DNA of 64,000 nt from CAXQZU01 sp964228555 (GCA_964228555.1 CAXQZU010000030.1:118330-182329), one strand, 5' to 3'; shown: positions 52,418-62,507, counted from the stretch's first letter. Program-made: numbers and translations. The notes: generated from the letters alone by a model not told the origin.

Positions 52418-52446
52418 CGGCCGCCCTCGGGCGCGCGGGAGGCCCG

Positions 52447-54861
52447 TCAGCGGCGACCCGGCCTGGCCTGCCATGACCAGCGCCGCAGGCGCAGGGACGA
52501 GACCAGCACCGACACGCTGCTGGCCGCCATGAGCGCAGCGCCCGCCATCGGGGGCAGCACGCCCAGTGCAGCGAGCGGCAGCGCCGCGAGGTTGTAGGCG
52601 AAGGCCCACGCGAGGTTCTGCCGGACCACGCGCACGGTGGCACGCGCCAGCGCCAGCGCCTCGGGCACGCGCGCGAGGTCGTCCCCGGTCAGGGCCAGCG
52701 AGGCGGCGGCCGCGCTGGCCGCGCTGGCCCCGCCCACCGCGATGCCCACGTCGGCCTCGGCCAGCGCCGGCGCGTCGTTGACGCCGTCGCCCACGAGCGC
52801 CAGCACCCGGCCTTGCCGCATCGCTGCGCGGACGCGAGCGGCCTTCTCCAGCGGCGGCACGCCCCCCACGGCATGCTCCACGCCCAGCTGGCGCGCAACC
52901 GCCTGCACGGCGGCAGGGCGGTCCCCCGACACGATCCAGCACTCGATGCCCCGCGCCTGCAGCGCCTCGACGGCAGCCCGAGCCGTCGCACGCACGGGAT
53001 CCCGCAGCCACACCGAGCCCAGCAAGCGGCCTGAGGCGGCCACGTGCACGGCGCTGGCCCCCTCGGCGTCGGCCGCAGCATCCGCCGGGGCCAGCAGCAA
53101 GGCCGGCACGCCCTGCGCGACCAGCCACGCACTGCGCCCCACCACCACCTCCAGCCCCTGCACGCGGCCACGCACGCCCTCGCCGGGCTGCACCTGCGCC
53201 TCGCGCACGGCGGGCAGGTCCAGCCCCGCGGCGCGCGCATGGGCCACCAGCGCCCGCGAGTAGGGATGCTCGCTGGCCTGCGCCGCAGCACCGCCCAGCT
53301 CCAGCAGCCGCTCCTCGCTGCCCTCGAGGGCGTGCACGGCCTCCACCACGGGCCGTCCCTCGGTGAGCGTGCCCGTCTTGTCGAAGGCCACCACCTGCAC
53401 GGCCGCAGCCCGCTCGAGGGCCTCGCCGCCCTTGACCAGGATGCCGCGCGCGGCTCCCCGGCCCGCCGCCACCACGAGCGCCGCAGGGGTGGCGAGCCCC
53501 AGCGCGCACGGGCAGGCGATCACCAGCACGGCCACGGCAGCCGACAGCCCAGCCTCCCAGCCGCCCCCCAGCAGGCCGTGCGCCAGCAGCGTGAGCCCGG
53601 CCAGCAGCAGCACACCCGGCACGAAGATGGCCGCGATGCGATCGGCCAGCCGGGCGATGGGCGCGCGTGCCCCCTCGGCCTCGCGCACCCAGCGCTGGAT
53701 GCGCGCCAGCAGGCTGGCCTCGCCCACGGCGTGCGCCTCGACCACGAGGCTGCCCTCCACGCACAGCGTGCCCCCGTGCACCTCGCGGCCCGCCTCGCAG
53801 GCCACCGGGACCGACTCGCCCGTGACCAGCGAGGCATCCACGGTGCCCGCGCCCTCGACCACGCGCCCATCCACGGGCACCTGCGCACCCGCCGGGACGC
53901 GCACGCGATCCCCGGGCAGCAGCCGGGCCACGCTCACCGCGCGGTCGCCTCCCGGCGTCACCAGCCACGCCACCTGCGGGGCCATGCGCGCGAGCCGCGC
54001 CACCGCCTCGCCGGCCGCCTGCCGGGCGCGCGACTCGGCCCAGCGCCCGGCGCACACGAGCGCCAGGATGCCTGCGCCCGATTCCAGCCACAGGGGGCCC
54101 GGCTGGCCCAGCAGGGCCCGCGGGACGCTGCCCGCCAGCGACGCGAGCATCCCCAGCACCACCAGCAGGTCCATGTCGGCGCGCCCGCGCAGCAGCGCAC
54201 GGCCCGCTTGCCGCAGCAGCGGCGAGCCGGCGAGCGCCAGGGCGACCGCCGTGGCCCACCAGGCGAGCGCGTCCCCGCCCCGCGTTGCGGGCAGCCACGC
54301 TGCCGTGGAAGGCATGCCCGACAACATGGTCCAGGCGGCCACGGGCAGCGCCACGGCCGTGCGCCAGCGCCACCCCGCGGCCTCCCTCTGCCGGCGCAGG
54401 GCCACCGGATCGGCCTCCGTGGCCAGCAGCGCAGGGTCAGGCAGCACCTCCCGCAGGGCATCGAGCACGCCCGGCTCGTCGACGTGCTCGACGCACAGCC
54501 GGTCCTGCTGCGCGCGCACGGCGCGCACGCCCGCGAGCGCTCGCACCGACGCGGCGAATGCCTCGCGGGACCCCATGGGCAGGGTGGGCCACGGCAGCGT
54601 GGTCGAGCGCTGTCCCAGCCCATAGCCAGCCCGGGCCAAGGCCTGCTCGACCTCCGGCCAGGCGGGCCCCCCGCGCCAGCGCGCGCGCTGGCTCGCGGCG
54701 TCTACCTCCACGCTGTCCATGCCCGGCAGGCCCTGCAAGGCGGAGCGCACGCTGGCGGCGCAGCCTGCGCAGTGCATGCCGGTCACCGGCACGTCGCGCC
54801 ATGCCGGCGCGGCCCGGGCCGGCTCCTGGCCCCCTGCGGGCGGCCGAGGCTCAGCGCGCAC
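52447..54861 (-). CDS. copA: Copper-type P1B ATPase
   Basis: 804 residues. N-terminal HMA with CxxC (GMHCAGC, C31, C34) and a second domain without CxxC; TGES (347-350), CPC (450-452) in the transport helix, DKTGT (494-498), SEHP, GDGVNDAPAL. Exports Cu+ (or Ag+). Eight membrane helices. Start taken as GTG at 54861, overlapping the sulfatase stop; GTG or ATG codons nearer the HMA are alternatives. Confidence 0.93.
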   Translation of the reverse strand: MRAEPRPPAGGQEPARAAPAWRDVPVTGMHCAGCAASVRSALQGLPGMDSVEVDAASQRARWRGGPAWPEVEQALARAGYGLGQRSTTLPWPTLPMGSREAFAASVRALAGVRAVRAQQDRLCVEHVDEPGVLDALREVLPDPALLATEADPVALRRQREAAGWRWRTAVALPVAAWTMLSGMPSTAAWLPATRGGDALAWWATAVALALAGSPLLRQAGRALLRGRADMDLLVVLGMLASLAGSVPRALLGQPGPLWLESGAGILALVCAGRWAESRARQAAGEAVARLARMAPQVAWLVTPGGDRAVSVARLLPGDRVRVPAGAQVPVDGRVVEGAGTVDASLVTGESVPVACEAGREVHGGTLCVEGSLVVEAHAVGEASLLARIQRWVREAEGARAPIARLADRIAAIFVPGVLLLAGLTLLAHGLLGGGWEAGLSAAVAVLVIACPCALGLATPAALVVAAGRGAARGILVKGGEALERAAAVQVVAFDKTGTLTEGRPVVEAVHALEGSEERLLELGGAAAQASEHPYSRALVAHARAAGLDLPAVREAQVQPGEGVRGRVQGLEVVVGRSAWLVAQGVPALLLAPADAAADAEGASAVHVAASGRLLGSVWLRDPVRATARAAVEALQARGIECWIVSGDRPAAVQAVARQLGVEHAVGGVPPLEKAARVRAAMRQGRVLALVGDGVNDAPALAEADVGIAVGGASAASAAAASLALTGDDLARVPEALALARATVRVVRQNLAWAFAYNLAALPLAALGVLPPMAGAALMAASSVSVLVSSLRLRRWSWQARPGRR

Positions 54862-56320
54862 AGGGAGCGGGCGGCGGGCCGCCCATGCCGTCGGACACGA
54901 GGCTGGCTCGCAGCGCCTCCAGCGCCTCGCAGGTGAGGGCATCCAGCACGACGCCCTCCAGCGTGCCGCGGCCCCGGGCCAGGTCGGCGCGCTCGGCCCG
55001 GTCCACCCGCCGGTCGTAGGCGTGCTCCCGCAGGCGATCCCGGCGCACATCCCACTCGAGCAGCACGGCATGCCGGCCGTTGCGCATGCTGCGCAGCTGC
55101 AGCTCGATGTCCTCGCGCGCGACATCGAAGTTCACGAGGTCGTAGGAGGTGGCCACCCGCTCGTCCGCCGGGCCCGCCAGCAAGGGGGCCAGCGAGCGTC
55201 CAGCCACGCCCGGGGGCGCGAGCACGCCCGCCGCCTCGGCCAGCGTCGGCATCAGGTCCATCAGCGGCACGTGCTGGGTGATCACCTTGCCGCCGGACCA
55301 TGCACCCGGGCCCACCACCAGCAGCGGCACGTGCAGCACCTCCTGGTGCAGGATGCGTCCGTGCTCGAGCGTGCCATGCTCGCCGAAGGCCTCGCCGTGG
55401 TCGCTGGTCAGCACCAGCAACGTGTTCTGCAGCACGCCCTCGCCCTCGAGCCACGCGACGAGCTCGGCCAGCAAGCCGTCTACCCACCGCACGCCGGCCA
55501 CGTAGGCGGCTCGCAGCTCGTCGGCCAGCTCGGGGCGCGGCTCGTCCCGGTACCCCGACCACAGGTAGCGGATGACGGCCGAGGTGAAGGCCGGCCCGTG
55601 CAGGCGCTCCAGCGCCGCGCGCCGCGAGCGGTCGAGCATGAAGTGCCGCGTCATCTCCCACGGCTCGCGCACGGAGGCGGGATCGAAGCCCGCCACCTCG
55701 GGGTCCGACCGGGCTTGGTAGCGGTTGTTCTCCCGGCCGTAGGGATCGTGGGCCTCGAAGCTGTGCAGCAGCAGGAAGAAGGGGCGGCCGGGCACCAGGC
55801 TGCGCCGCCAGGGCTGCAGGGTGAGCGAGGCGCGGTCGAGCCCGAAGCGGTCGCGCCCCGACGTGAAGCCCCGCAGCAGGCCTTGGTCCCCGTGCAGTGC
55901 CCACAGCGCGCCGCTGTAGGCCGCCGTGGTGTAGCCAGCGCGGCCGAAGGCTTCCGCCCACGTGCCCAGGGCCGCGGGCAGCCGGGGGGCGCTGACCATC
56001 CGCATGCAGCCGTGGTCGGGAGGCAGGACGCCCGTCAGCAGGCTGGCCATCGAGGGGATGGTCCACGGCGCCGGCGAGGTCACGTCGGTGAACAGCACGC
56101 CCCGTCGCGCCAGCTCGCGCGCGAACGGCATCTCGGCGGGCTCGCCCTGCGGGCCGCTGAGCATGTCGCCGCGCAAGGTGTCGATCACGATCACGATCAC
56201 GTTGGGCCGGCCCGAGGGCGCCACCACGGGCGATGGGCGGCATCCCCGCACGTGCTGCATCCACAGGGCCACGCCCAGCAGCACGCCCCCCAGCGCGAGG
56301 ACCCAGCGCCAGCGCCTCAC
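54851..56320 (-). CDS. Membrane-anchored sulfatase-like hydrolase with Thr nucleophile
   Basis: 489 residues. One N-terminal membrane anchor (WVLALGGVLLGVALW), then an alkaline-phosphatase fold: VIVIDTLRGDML (D47), SPAPWTIPSMASLLTG with Thr87 at the nucleophile position, SDHGEAFGEHG. Classic sulfatases need CxPxR for formylglycine; here the residue is Thr, as in phosphoglycerol/phosphoethanolamine transferases, so it may transfer or remove phosphate groups at the envelope. The ATGA overlap with the gene upstream makes them partners. Confidence 0.85.
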   Translation of the reverse strand: MRRWRWVLALGGVLLGVALWMQHVRGCRPSPVVAPSGRPNVIVIVIDTLRGDMLSGPQGEPAEMPFARELARRGVLFTDVTSPAPWTIPSMASLLTGVLPPDHGCMRMVSAPRLPAALGTWAEAFGRAGYTTAAYSGALWALHGDQGLLRGFTSGRDRFGLDRASLTLQPWRRSLVPGRPFFLLLHSFEAHDPYGRENNRYQARSDPEVAGFDPASVREPWEMTRHFMLDRSRRAALERLHGPAFTSAVIRYLWSGYRDEPRPELADELRAAYVAGVRWVDGLLAELVAWLEGEGVLQNTLLVLTSDHGEAFGEHGTLEHGRILHQEVLHVPLLVVGPGAWSGGKVITQHVPLMDLMPTLAEAAGVLAPPGVAGRSLAPLLAGPADERVATSYDLVNFDVAREDIELQLRSMRNGRHAVLLEWDVRRDRLREHAYDRRVDRAERADLARGRGTLEGVVLDALTCEALEALRASLVSDGMGGPPPAPCAR

Positions 56321-58398
56321 CGCGCGCCCTCCGGGCCCAGCGGGATGGGCTGGCCGTCGAGGCCTGCGCTGCCCAGGCCGAAGAACTGCAGCGCCGTCGC
56401 GGCGATGTCACGCACGTGCCAGGGACGGCTGCCGTGCGCACGCAACGCGCGGTTGGACAGCAGCACGCCCGGGACGACGTCGGGATCGGTGCTGCAGTGG
56501 TCCCCCGACCACGGACGCTCGTTGCGCTCGATCACGGGGCCGCCCAGGCCGCCCAGCAAGGCGGTCTGCCACGAGACGCGATAGCCCTCGGCGAAGCCCA
56601 GCTGCAGGTGCCCGGCCTCGTGCGCGGTGGGGCCGGTGTAGGTGCTGTGCAGGAAGTCCACGCGACGGATGGGCGCCTCGTCGGGGACCCACGGGTTGCG
56701 CAGCGCCAGCAGTCGCGCGCGCAGCTCCTCGCACAGGGCCGGCACCTGCGCCGGCTCCACGATGCCCTGCGGACGCTGCCCGCGCACGTTGAGGAACACC
56801 TGCCCCAGCCCGATCGCCACCGCCCTCGTGCGCGACCAGTCCACCACGTCCACGCCGAGGTCGCCGCGCTGGAACAGCTGCGCCAGGCTCTTGCTGCCGG
56901 CCGGCCCCTTGAGGGCGAGGTAGCCCTCCTCCAGCAGCCACTGGTTCACGTTCATGCCCCAGCGCCAGGTGGTGAATCCGTGGTCGCTCACCACGAGCAG
57001 CACGTCGCCGGGCTGCAGCCGCTTGCGCACCTCGCCCACGATCTCGTCCATGCCGCGGTAGGCCGCGAGGATGGGATCGCCCAGCCGCGCGGCCAGCGCC
57101 CCGTCATGGAGCGGGTGGCCGTGGTCACGCAGCCGGAAGAAGGCGTGGGCCACGCGATCCGTGGCCGTGAAGCACTGGAACACGCACCGCGCGCCGCGCT
57201 CCAGCTCCCCCATCAGCAGGGCAGCGCCACGGCGCATGTCGTCGAGCGCATCGGCGAGGAACCCGTCATCGTCCTGCCGCCAGTCATTGAGCGCGAAGGT
57301 CTGCTCCTGCCAGCCCACGGTCTCGAAGGTCCCGTAGCGCTCGACCAGCTCGGCACCGAAGCCCGGCGGCGAGGCCACCGCCAGCACGCTGTCTCGCGGG
57401 TCGATGTTCACCGGGTCGCCCAGCACGGTCAGGGGCTCCAGCGAGCGCACCTGCACGCGCACGAGGCCCGCCACCTCCACGGCGGGCCAGGTGCCCAGCC
57501 GGAAGCGCACCGGGAAGAAGCCGCTGCGACCTCCCGCCTCCAGCCGCTCGCGCCGCCCGCCCAGCACCACGGTCACCGCCCGGGCCGCGCCCGCCTCGTC
57601 GCGCTCCATCTCGAAGGCGATGGGCAGCTCGGCCCGTTGCACGAGGCCGCCGGCGCCGCGCGGCAGGGTGGGATCCAGCGGGCCCTGCAGGGTCGCTGCG
57701 TAGGAGGCAGCCTGCGTGCCGCCCCGCAACGGGACCTGCGTGCCACCGAACTCCGACACCAGCGCGGCAAAGCCCGGACGCGCGCTCCAGGTGGTGAAGG
57801 CCCCCACCGCGCCCGAGATGTCGGGCACGCCCAGCCCCGCGAGCATGCGCGCACCCGGCAGGGTGGGCGCGGGGAAGAGGTGCGGCTGGCGCAGCGAGAG
57901 CACCGGGTAGCCGGCGCGCTGCACCTGCTCGAGGAAGGTGGGCACGGCCAGCCGCGAGCGCGCCATCGGCGGCCGCACGACCACCCGCCCGGCCAGCAGC
58001 CGCATCGGGGCAAGGTCCACCATGCCGTTGACCGGCGTGAAGTCCGCACCGGGCACCACGAAGTCGTGGATGCCATGCCGTCCGGGATTGACGCCCGTGA
58101 GCAGGCTGGCCCATGCCACGGGCGACTCGGGCGGCAGCTCGCTCTGCAGCGGCACGAAGCCGCCGTCCCGGGCCAGCTCCCGCAGGCGGGGCAGCTCGCC
58201 GGCATCCATGTAGGCGCGCAGGATGCGCTCGTCCACCCCGTCGAAGCCCAGCACCACGAAGCGCGGGTGGCTGGCGACCGCCAGCGAGGGCAAGGCCGGC
58301 CGGGCTGGCGAGGGCACGGCACGGCCCAGCGCGTCCAGCAGCAGGAACGCCGTGACCGCCGCGGCAGCGAGCAGCAGGGGCAGGCTTCGGGGTCCCAT
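56317..58398 (-). CDS. Exported phosphodiesterase / nucleotide pyrophosphatase-like enzyme
   Basis: 693 residues. Signal anchor (SLPLLLAAAAVTAFLLLDAL). VVLGFDGVDERILR (D53), nucleophile region ESPVAWASLLTGVNPGRHG with Ser92, ATDRVAHAFFR (Asp/His), VSDHGFTTWRWGMN. Alkaline phosphatase superfamily, type I phosphodiesterase group. Forms a coupled pair with the downstream sulfatase-like enzyme (4-bp overlap). ATG starts at 58398, 58410 and 58413 are all possible. Confidence 0.85.
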   Translation of the reverse strand: MGPRSLPLLLAAAAVTAFLLLDALGRAVPSPARPALPSLAVASHPRFVVLGFDGVDERILRAYMDAGELPRLRELARDGGFVPLQSELPPESPVAWASLLTGVNPGRHGIHDFVVPGADFTPVNGMVDLAPMRLLAGRVVVRPPMARSRLAVPTFLEQVQRAGYPVLSLRQPHLFPAPTLPGARMLAGLGVPDISGAVGAFTTWSARPGFAALVSEFGGTQVPLRGGTQAASYAATLQGPLDPTLPRGAGGLVQRAELPIAFEMERDEAGAARAVTVVLGGRRERLEAGGRSGFFPVRFRLGTWPAVEVAGLVRVQVRSLEPLTVLGDPVNIDPRDSVLAVASPPGFGAELVERYGTFETVGWQEQTFALNDWRQDDDGFLADALDDMRRGAALLMGELERGARCVFQCFTATDRVAHAFFRLRDHGHPLHDGALAARLGDPILAAYRGMDEIVGEVRKRLQPGDVLLVVSDHGFTTWRWGMNVNQWLLEEGYLALKGPAGSKSLAQLFQRGDLGVDVVDWSRTRAVAIGLGQVFLNVRGQRPQGIVEPAQVPALCEELRARLLALRNPWVPDEAPIRRVDFLHSTYTGPTAHEAGHLQLGFAEGYRVSWQTALLGGLGGPVIERNERPWSGDHCSTDPDVVPGVLLSNRALRAHGSRPWHVRDIAATALQFFGLGSAGLDGQPIPLGPEGAR

Positions 58399-58470
58399 GC
58401 TGCCCAGCATCATCGGGGCAGCAGAGGGCCGCAACCTTCCCCAGCCGGGCTGGCGGCCTCGCGACCCGGC

Positions 58471-60981
58471 CTACGGCGCGCGGCGCCGCCGGGCTGCGGC
58501 GCCCGACGCCTTGCGCCGGCCTCGAGCGCGGGCCGGCCGGCTGGAGGCCGTGCGAGCAGGACGAGAGGCGCGCTTGCGGGCCCGGGCCGTGCCCGCGCGC
58601 GCCTTGCGCTGCCCCGCCCGCACGCGGGCCCCCGCCGTCCCCGCCGCGGGACGCTGCTCGGGCTCGCAGGGGGCGAGTGCGATGCCCAGCAAGTCCTCCA
58701 CGCGATCCACCAGGTGCACGCGCAGGCCCTGCACGGCACTGGGCGGGATCTCGGCCAGGTCCTGCTCGTTGGCGCGCGGCAGCACCACGGCCCGGATGCC
58801 GGCGCGCGGCGCCGCCATCACCTTCTCGCGGATGCCGCCCACGGGCAGCACCTGCCCCCGAAGCGTGATCTCGCCGCTCATCGCGAGGTCGTGGCGCGCG
58901 GGCGTCTTCGTGAGCGCCGATGCGATGGCCACCACCAGCGCCACGCCGGCGCTAGGGCCGTCCTTCGGCACCGCCCCCGCCGGCACGTGCACGTGCAGGT
59001 CCACGGTGCGCGGATCGAGCATGCCCCGGCCGTGCTCGCGCAGCCAGGTGATGGCCGCCTCGGCCGACTCCTTCATGACCTCGCCCAGGCTGCCGGTGAG
59101 CTTGACCTGCCCGCTGCCGGGCACGGCCGCGGCCTCGATGAACAGCACCTCGCCGCCAGCCGGCGTCCACGCCAGCCCCATGGCCAGGCCGGGCGCGCAC
59201 GACCGCTCCACGCGGGCCATGTAGCGCCGTCGCGGGCCGAGGATGCCCGGCAGGTCCTGCGGACGCACGTGCCATGGCAAGGCACCGCCAGCCGCCCCAC
59301 GTGCCGCCACGCGCTGCAGCACGTTGCGCAGCGCCGCATGCAGCCCGTGCACGCCGCTCTCGAAGGTCCAGCCATCCACCACGGCCTGCAGCGTCTCGGG
59401 CGCCACCTCCGTGGCGGGAGGCAGCCCCACCTCGCGCACCAGCGCCGGCACGAGGTGGTCGCGCGCGATCTCGACCTTCTCGCGGTCGAGGTAGCCGCGC
59501 AGGTGCACCTCGACGAGCCGGTCGCGGATCTCGGGCGGCAGCACCTCCACCACCTGCGCCGTGGCCACCACCACGGCCGCGGAGAGGTCGAAGGGAGCGC
59601 CGAGCCAGCGGTCCTCCATGCGGGACCGCGCGGCCGGGTCCAGCAGCGGCATCACGAGGCCCTCGAGGTCGCCCGGGTAGCTCATGGCCAGCTCATCGAG
59701 GCCATCGAGCACGATGACCGGATCCCGGGCGCCGGCGCGCTGCAGGGCCTCCAGCACGCGGCCAGGCCGGGCATCGGGGATGTAGCGCGGCTGCCCCCAC
59801 AGGTCGGCCTCCGAGGCCACCCCCGTCAGTCGCACATGGACCACCGGGCGCGACAGGGCCTCGCCCAGTCCCTCGGCGAGGCTGCTCTTGCCCACGCCAC
59901 TGGGGCCCACGAGGCAGAGCGCGGGCACATGACCATCCGGGCGCAGCACGCCGGGCGCCAGCGCATCGAGCATGCGCGCCTTGGCCTCGCCCTGCCCGCG
60001 ATGGTCACGGTCCAGCACCACGCGCACGTGCAGGAGGTCGATGGGCGGACGGCTGCGCCTCTCCCACGGCAGCGCCAGCAGGCACTCGATGCGCTGCAGC
60101 ACGAGGCTGCGCTCCGGCGCCTGCGGCCCGGCGTCCTCCAGGCGCGCCAGGCTCCCCTGCACCTCCGCGGCCACGTCCTCGGGCAGGTGCGCCCCCGCCA
60201 TGCGCTCGCGCAGCGCTGCCACGCGCAAGTCGTTGCCCATGCCCAGCTCGCGGCGCACCAGCGCCAGCTGCTCGCGCAGCAGCGACTGCCGGTGGGCAGC
60301 CTCCACGCGACCCGTGACCTCGCCCTCGATGCGCCGCGCGAGCGTGGCGGCGTCCAGCGCGCGCCCCGCGAGGCGCACGGCGATGCCCAGGCGGGCTCGC
60401 TCGTCAAGCTCCTCCAGCACGGCCCTGCGGTCATGGGCATGCAGGTCCAGCCGCGCGATCACCGCGTCGGCGAGGTCGCCGGCGTCCTCGATGCCCTGCA
60501 CGGACTGCAGCAGGTCCGGGTCGCCTTCAGGGTCCAGGGCCAGCAGGCGCTGGTAGAGGCTCTTGAGCGTGCTGGCCCTTGCCGCGGTCTCCACGTCGTC
60601 GGGCGCGTCCACGCTGGCCACCACCCGCGCGCGCGCCCAAAGCGCATCGCCCCGGCGCTCGAGCATGTCCACCTCGACGCGCTCGCGTGCCTCCAGCGCG
60701 ACCTGCACCTGGCCTGCTTCATCACGGGCGAGTCGCAGGACCGCCGCCAGCACGCCCAGCGGGCGCACGTCCGACAGGCCGGCCGGCTCGGCGGCGGCCT
60801 CGCGCTGCGACAGGAGCAGCACGCGGGGTTCCTCGGGCGTGACGGCCGAGAGCGCGGCCACCGCCATGGGGCGCAGCACGGTGACGGTGATCGTGCTGCC
60901 GGGCAGGGGCGGCGTGCCCCGCAGGGGCAGGCTGGGCAGCCAGGGCAACGAGGCCTCGGGGCGGTCGGGCGTCGGGCTCAC
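58471..60981 (-). CDS. lon: Divergent Lon protease with basic C-terminal tail
   Basis: 836 residues. N-domain LPLRGTPPLPGSTITV; Walker A GPSGVGKS (359-366); Lon catalytic dyad S677 (KDGPSAGVA) and K720 (GGIREKVMAA). The ATPase is altered: Walker B is VIVLDGLDE (Gly427 for the catalytic Glu), sensor 1 VVATAQ (Gln476 for Asn), and sensor 2 SGVHGL (His545 for Arg). The pore loop is PRYIPDA rather than RRTYIGA. The last 60 residues (776-836) are Arg/Ala/Lys-rich like a nucleic-acid-binding tail. GTG start at 60981 with AGGGGAG 6 nt upstream. The housekeeping Lon is probably elsewhere. Confidence 0.9.
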   Translation of the reverse strand: MSPTPDRPEASLPWLPSLPLRGTPPLPGSTITVTVLRPMAVAALSAVTPEEPRVLLLSQREAAAEPAGLSDVRPLGVLAAVLRLARDEAGQVQVALEARERVEVDMLERRGDALWARARVVASVDAPDDVETAARASTLKSLYQRLLALDPEGDPDLLQSVQGIEDAGDLADAVIARLDLHAHDRRAVLEELDERARLGIAVRLAGRALDAATLARRIEGEVTGRVEAAHRQSLLREQLALVRRELGMGNDLRVAALRERMAGAHLPEDVAAEVQGSLARLEDAGPQAPERSLVLQRIECLLALPWERRSRPPIDLLHVRVVLDRDHRGQGEAKARMLDALAPGVLRPDGHVPALCLVGPSGVGKSSLAEGLGEALSRPVVHVRLTGVASEADLWGQPRYIPDARPGRVLEALQRAGARDPVIVLDGLDELAMSYPGDLEGLVMPLLDPAARSRMEDRWLGAPFDLSAAVVVATAQVVEVLPPEIRDRLVEVHLRGYLDREKVEIARDHLVPALVREVGLPPATEVAPETLQAVVDGWTFESGVHGLHAALRNVLQRVAARGAAGGALPWHVRPQDLPGILGPRRRYMARVERSCAPGLAMGLAWTPAGGEVLFIEAAAVPGSGQVKLTGSLGEVMKESAEAAITWLREHGRGMLDPRTVDLHVHVPAGAVPKDGPSAGVALVVAIASALTKTPARHDLAMSGEITLRGQVLPVGGIREKVMAAPRAGIRAVVLPRANEQDLAEIPPSAVQGLRVHLVDRVEDLLGIALAPCEPEQRPAAGTAGARVRAGQRKARAGTARARKRASRPARTASSRPARARGRRKASGAAARRRRAP

Positions 60982-61014
60982 GAGGGGCTCCCCTGCCAGC
61001 ACGGCATGAGGAGC

Positions 61015-61020
61015 AGTGTA
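61015..61020 (-). promoter_or_regulatory. -10 element (TACACT) of lon
   Basis: TACACT on the minus strand in the 65-bp gap between the transporter stop and the lon start; the leader would be about 27 nt and contains AGGGGAG (60988-60994). Confidence 0.4.
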
Positions 61021-61046
61021 GCGCGGCCGCACCTCCCGGGAACGGC

Positions 61047-62507
61047 TCAGCGGCCGGGCGAGAGCAAGGGGCCCGACCAGAGCCACACCACCAGTGCCAC
61101 GACCAGGGCACCCAGCAGGTCGATCCAGGCGCCGGCCCGGAGCATGGTGCCCACCGACACCCGGCCCGTGGCGAAGGCGATCGCGTTGGGCGCGGTCCCC
61201 ACCGGCAGCATGAAGCCCAGGGAGGCCGCGAAGGTAGCCACCAGCAGCACCGGGATGGCTTCCACGCCTGCCGCACCGCAGGCAGCGGAGAGCACGGGCA
61301 GCACCGCCACGGCCAGCGGCGTGTTGGTGGCCACCTCGCTCAGGCCGGTGACAGCCAGCGCCACGGCCAGCAGCAGCACGGGCTGCGGCAGGCTCGCCAG
61401 CCCACCCAGCGCCATGCCCACGCTGTCGGCGAGGCCGGAGGTCTTGAACGCATCGCCCAGCGCGAAGCCACCGCCGAAGAGCAGCAGCAGCTCCCACGAG
61501 ATCCCGCGTACCGCGCGCGGCGCCAGCAGGGCCCCATCCCGCTCGCCCGACGGCAGCAGCAGCAAGGCCACCGCCCCCGCCATGGCCACCGTGGCATCGC
61601 TGGCGCCGGGCAGGCCCAGGGCCTCGGCCCAGCCGGGGAAGGCCACGCTGCCGAGGTCCACGCGAGCCCGCGTGGCCCACAGCAGCACCACGGCCACGAA
61701 CACGCCCAGGGTGCGCCGCTCGGCAGGCCCCATCGGCGGCAAGGCCTCCAGGGCCTCGCGCTCGGCCTCGCGCGAGTCCCCCTGCCTGCGCTGGGGCAAG
61801 CCCCTGCACAGCACACGCCAGGCAACCACCAGCTGGACGAGCGCGATGGGCAGGGCCGCCAGGGTGAAGGTGGCAAAGTTCAGTCGCTCGTCGAGGCCGT
61901 CGGCCCTTGCCTGGCGCACGAACAGCCCGTTGGGCGGCGTGCCGATGACGGTCAGGATGCCGCCGCTGCTGGCGCCGTAGGCCACCGCCAGCACCAGCGA
62001 GGCCGAGGTGCGCGCCGCTCCCTCTCGAGCGGCCTCCTCGCCGCGACGCGCCACGGCCAGCGCCACGGGCATGAGCATGGCAGCGGTGGCCGTGTTGCTC
62101 AGCACCGCGCTCGTGGCTGCAGCAGCCAGCAGGAAGCCCAGCACGAGGCGTCGTGGCGAGGCGCCCGCCCGCGCCAGCACGGCGAGTGCGAGGCGCCGGT
62201 GCAGCCCACGCTGCTCCACGGCTGCCGCCAGCAGGAAGGCGCCGAGGAACATCCACACGAGGTCATGCCCGTAGGCCGACGCCACGGCCTCCGCGCGCGC
62301 CACGCCCAGCAAGGGCAACAGCACCAGCGGCAGCAGCGCCGTCACGTGCAGGGCCACGGCCTCGGTGCACCACCACGTGGCCATCCACAGTCCCAGGCCC
62401 GCCACGCGCAGTGCGGGCTGCGGGCCGGCGCCACCCGCCGCCTCGACCGCGAGGGCAGCGAGGAACAAGGCCGGCCCCGCCCAGCGAGCATGGACCTGGA
62501 TGCGCAT
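61047..62507 (-). CDS. DASS/SLC13-family anion transporter
   Basis: 486 residues, about eleven to twelve membrane helices. SNTATAAM and GTPPNGLF form the first half site; SEVATNT and VGTAPNAIAF the second, as in Na+-coupled dicarboxylate or sulfate carriers. The substrate is unclear. ATG with GGAG 4 nt upstream. Confidence 0.88.
   Translation of the reverse strand: MRIQVHARWAGPALFLAALAVEAAGGAGPQPALRVAGLGLWMATWWCTEAVALHVTALLPLVLLPLLGVARAEAVASAYGHDLVWMFLGAFLLAAAVEQRGLHRRLALAVLARAGASPRRLVLGFLLAAAATSAVLSNTATAAMLMPVALAVARRGEEAAREGAARTSASLVLAVAYGASSGGILTVIGTPPNGLFVRQARADGLDERLNFATFTLAALPIALVQLVVAWRVLCRGLPQRRQGDSREAEREALEALPPMGPAERRTLGVFVAVVLLWATRARVDLGSVAFPGWAEALGLPGASDATVAMAGAVALLLLPSGERDGALLAPRAVRGISWELLLLFGGGFALGDAFKTSGLADSVGMALGGLASLPQPVLLLAVALAVTGLSEVATNTPLAVAVLPVLSAACGAAGVEAIPVLLVATFAASLGFMLPVGTAPNAIAFATGRVSVGTMLRAGAWIDLLGALVVALVVWLWSGPLLSPGR

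Noticed and set aside
56233..61980. Open frame of about 1900 codons on the plus strand
   Set aside because: It is antisense to the phosphodiesterase, lon and transporter genes and is His/Arg/Gln-rich, the usual look of a shadow frame.
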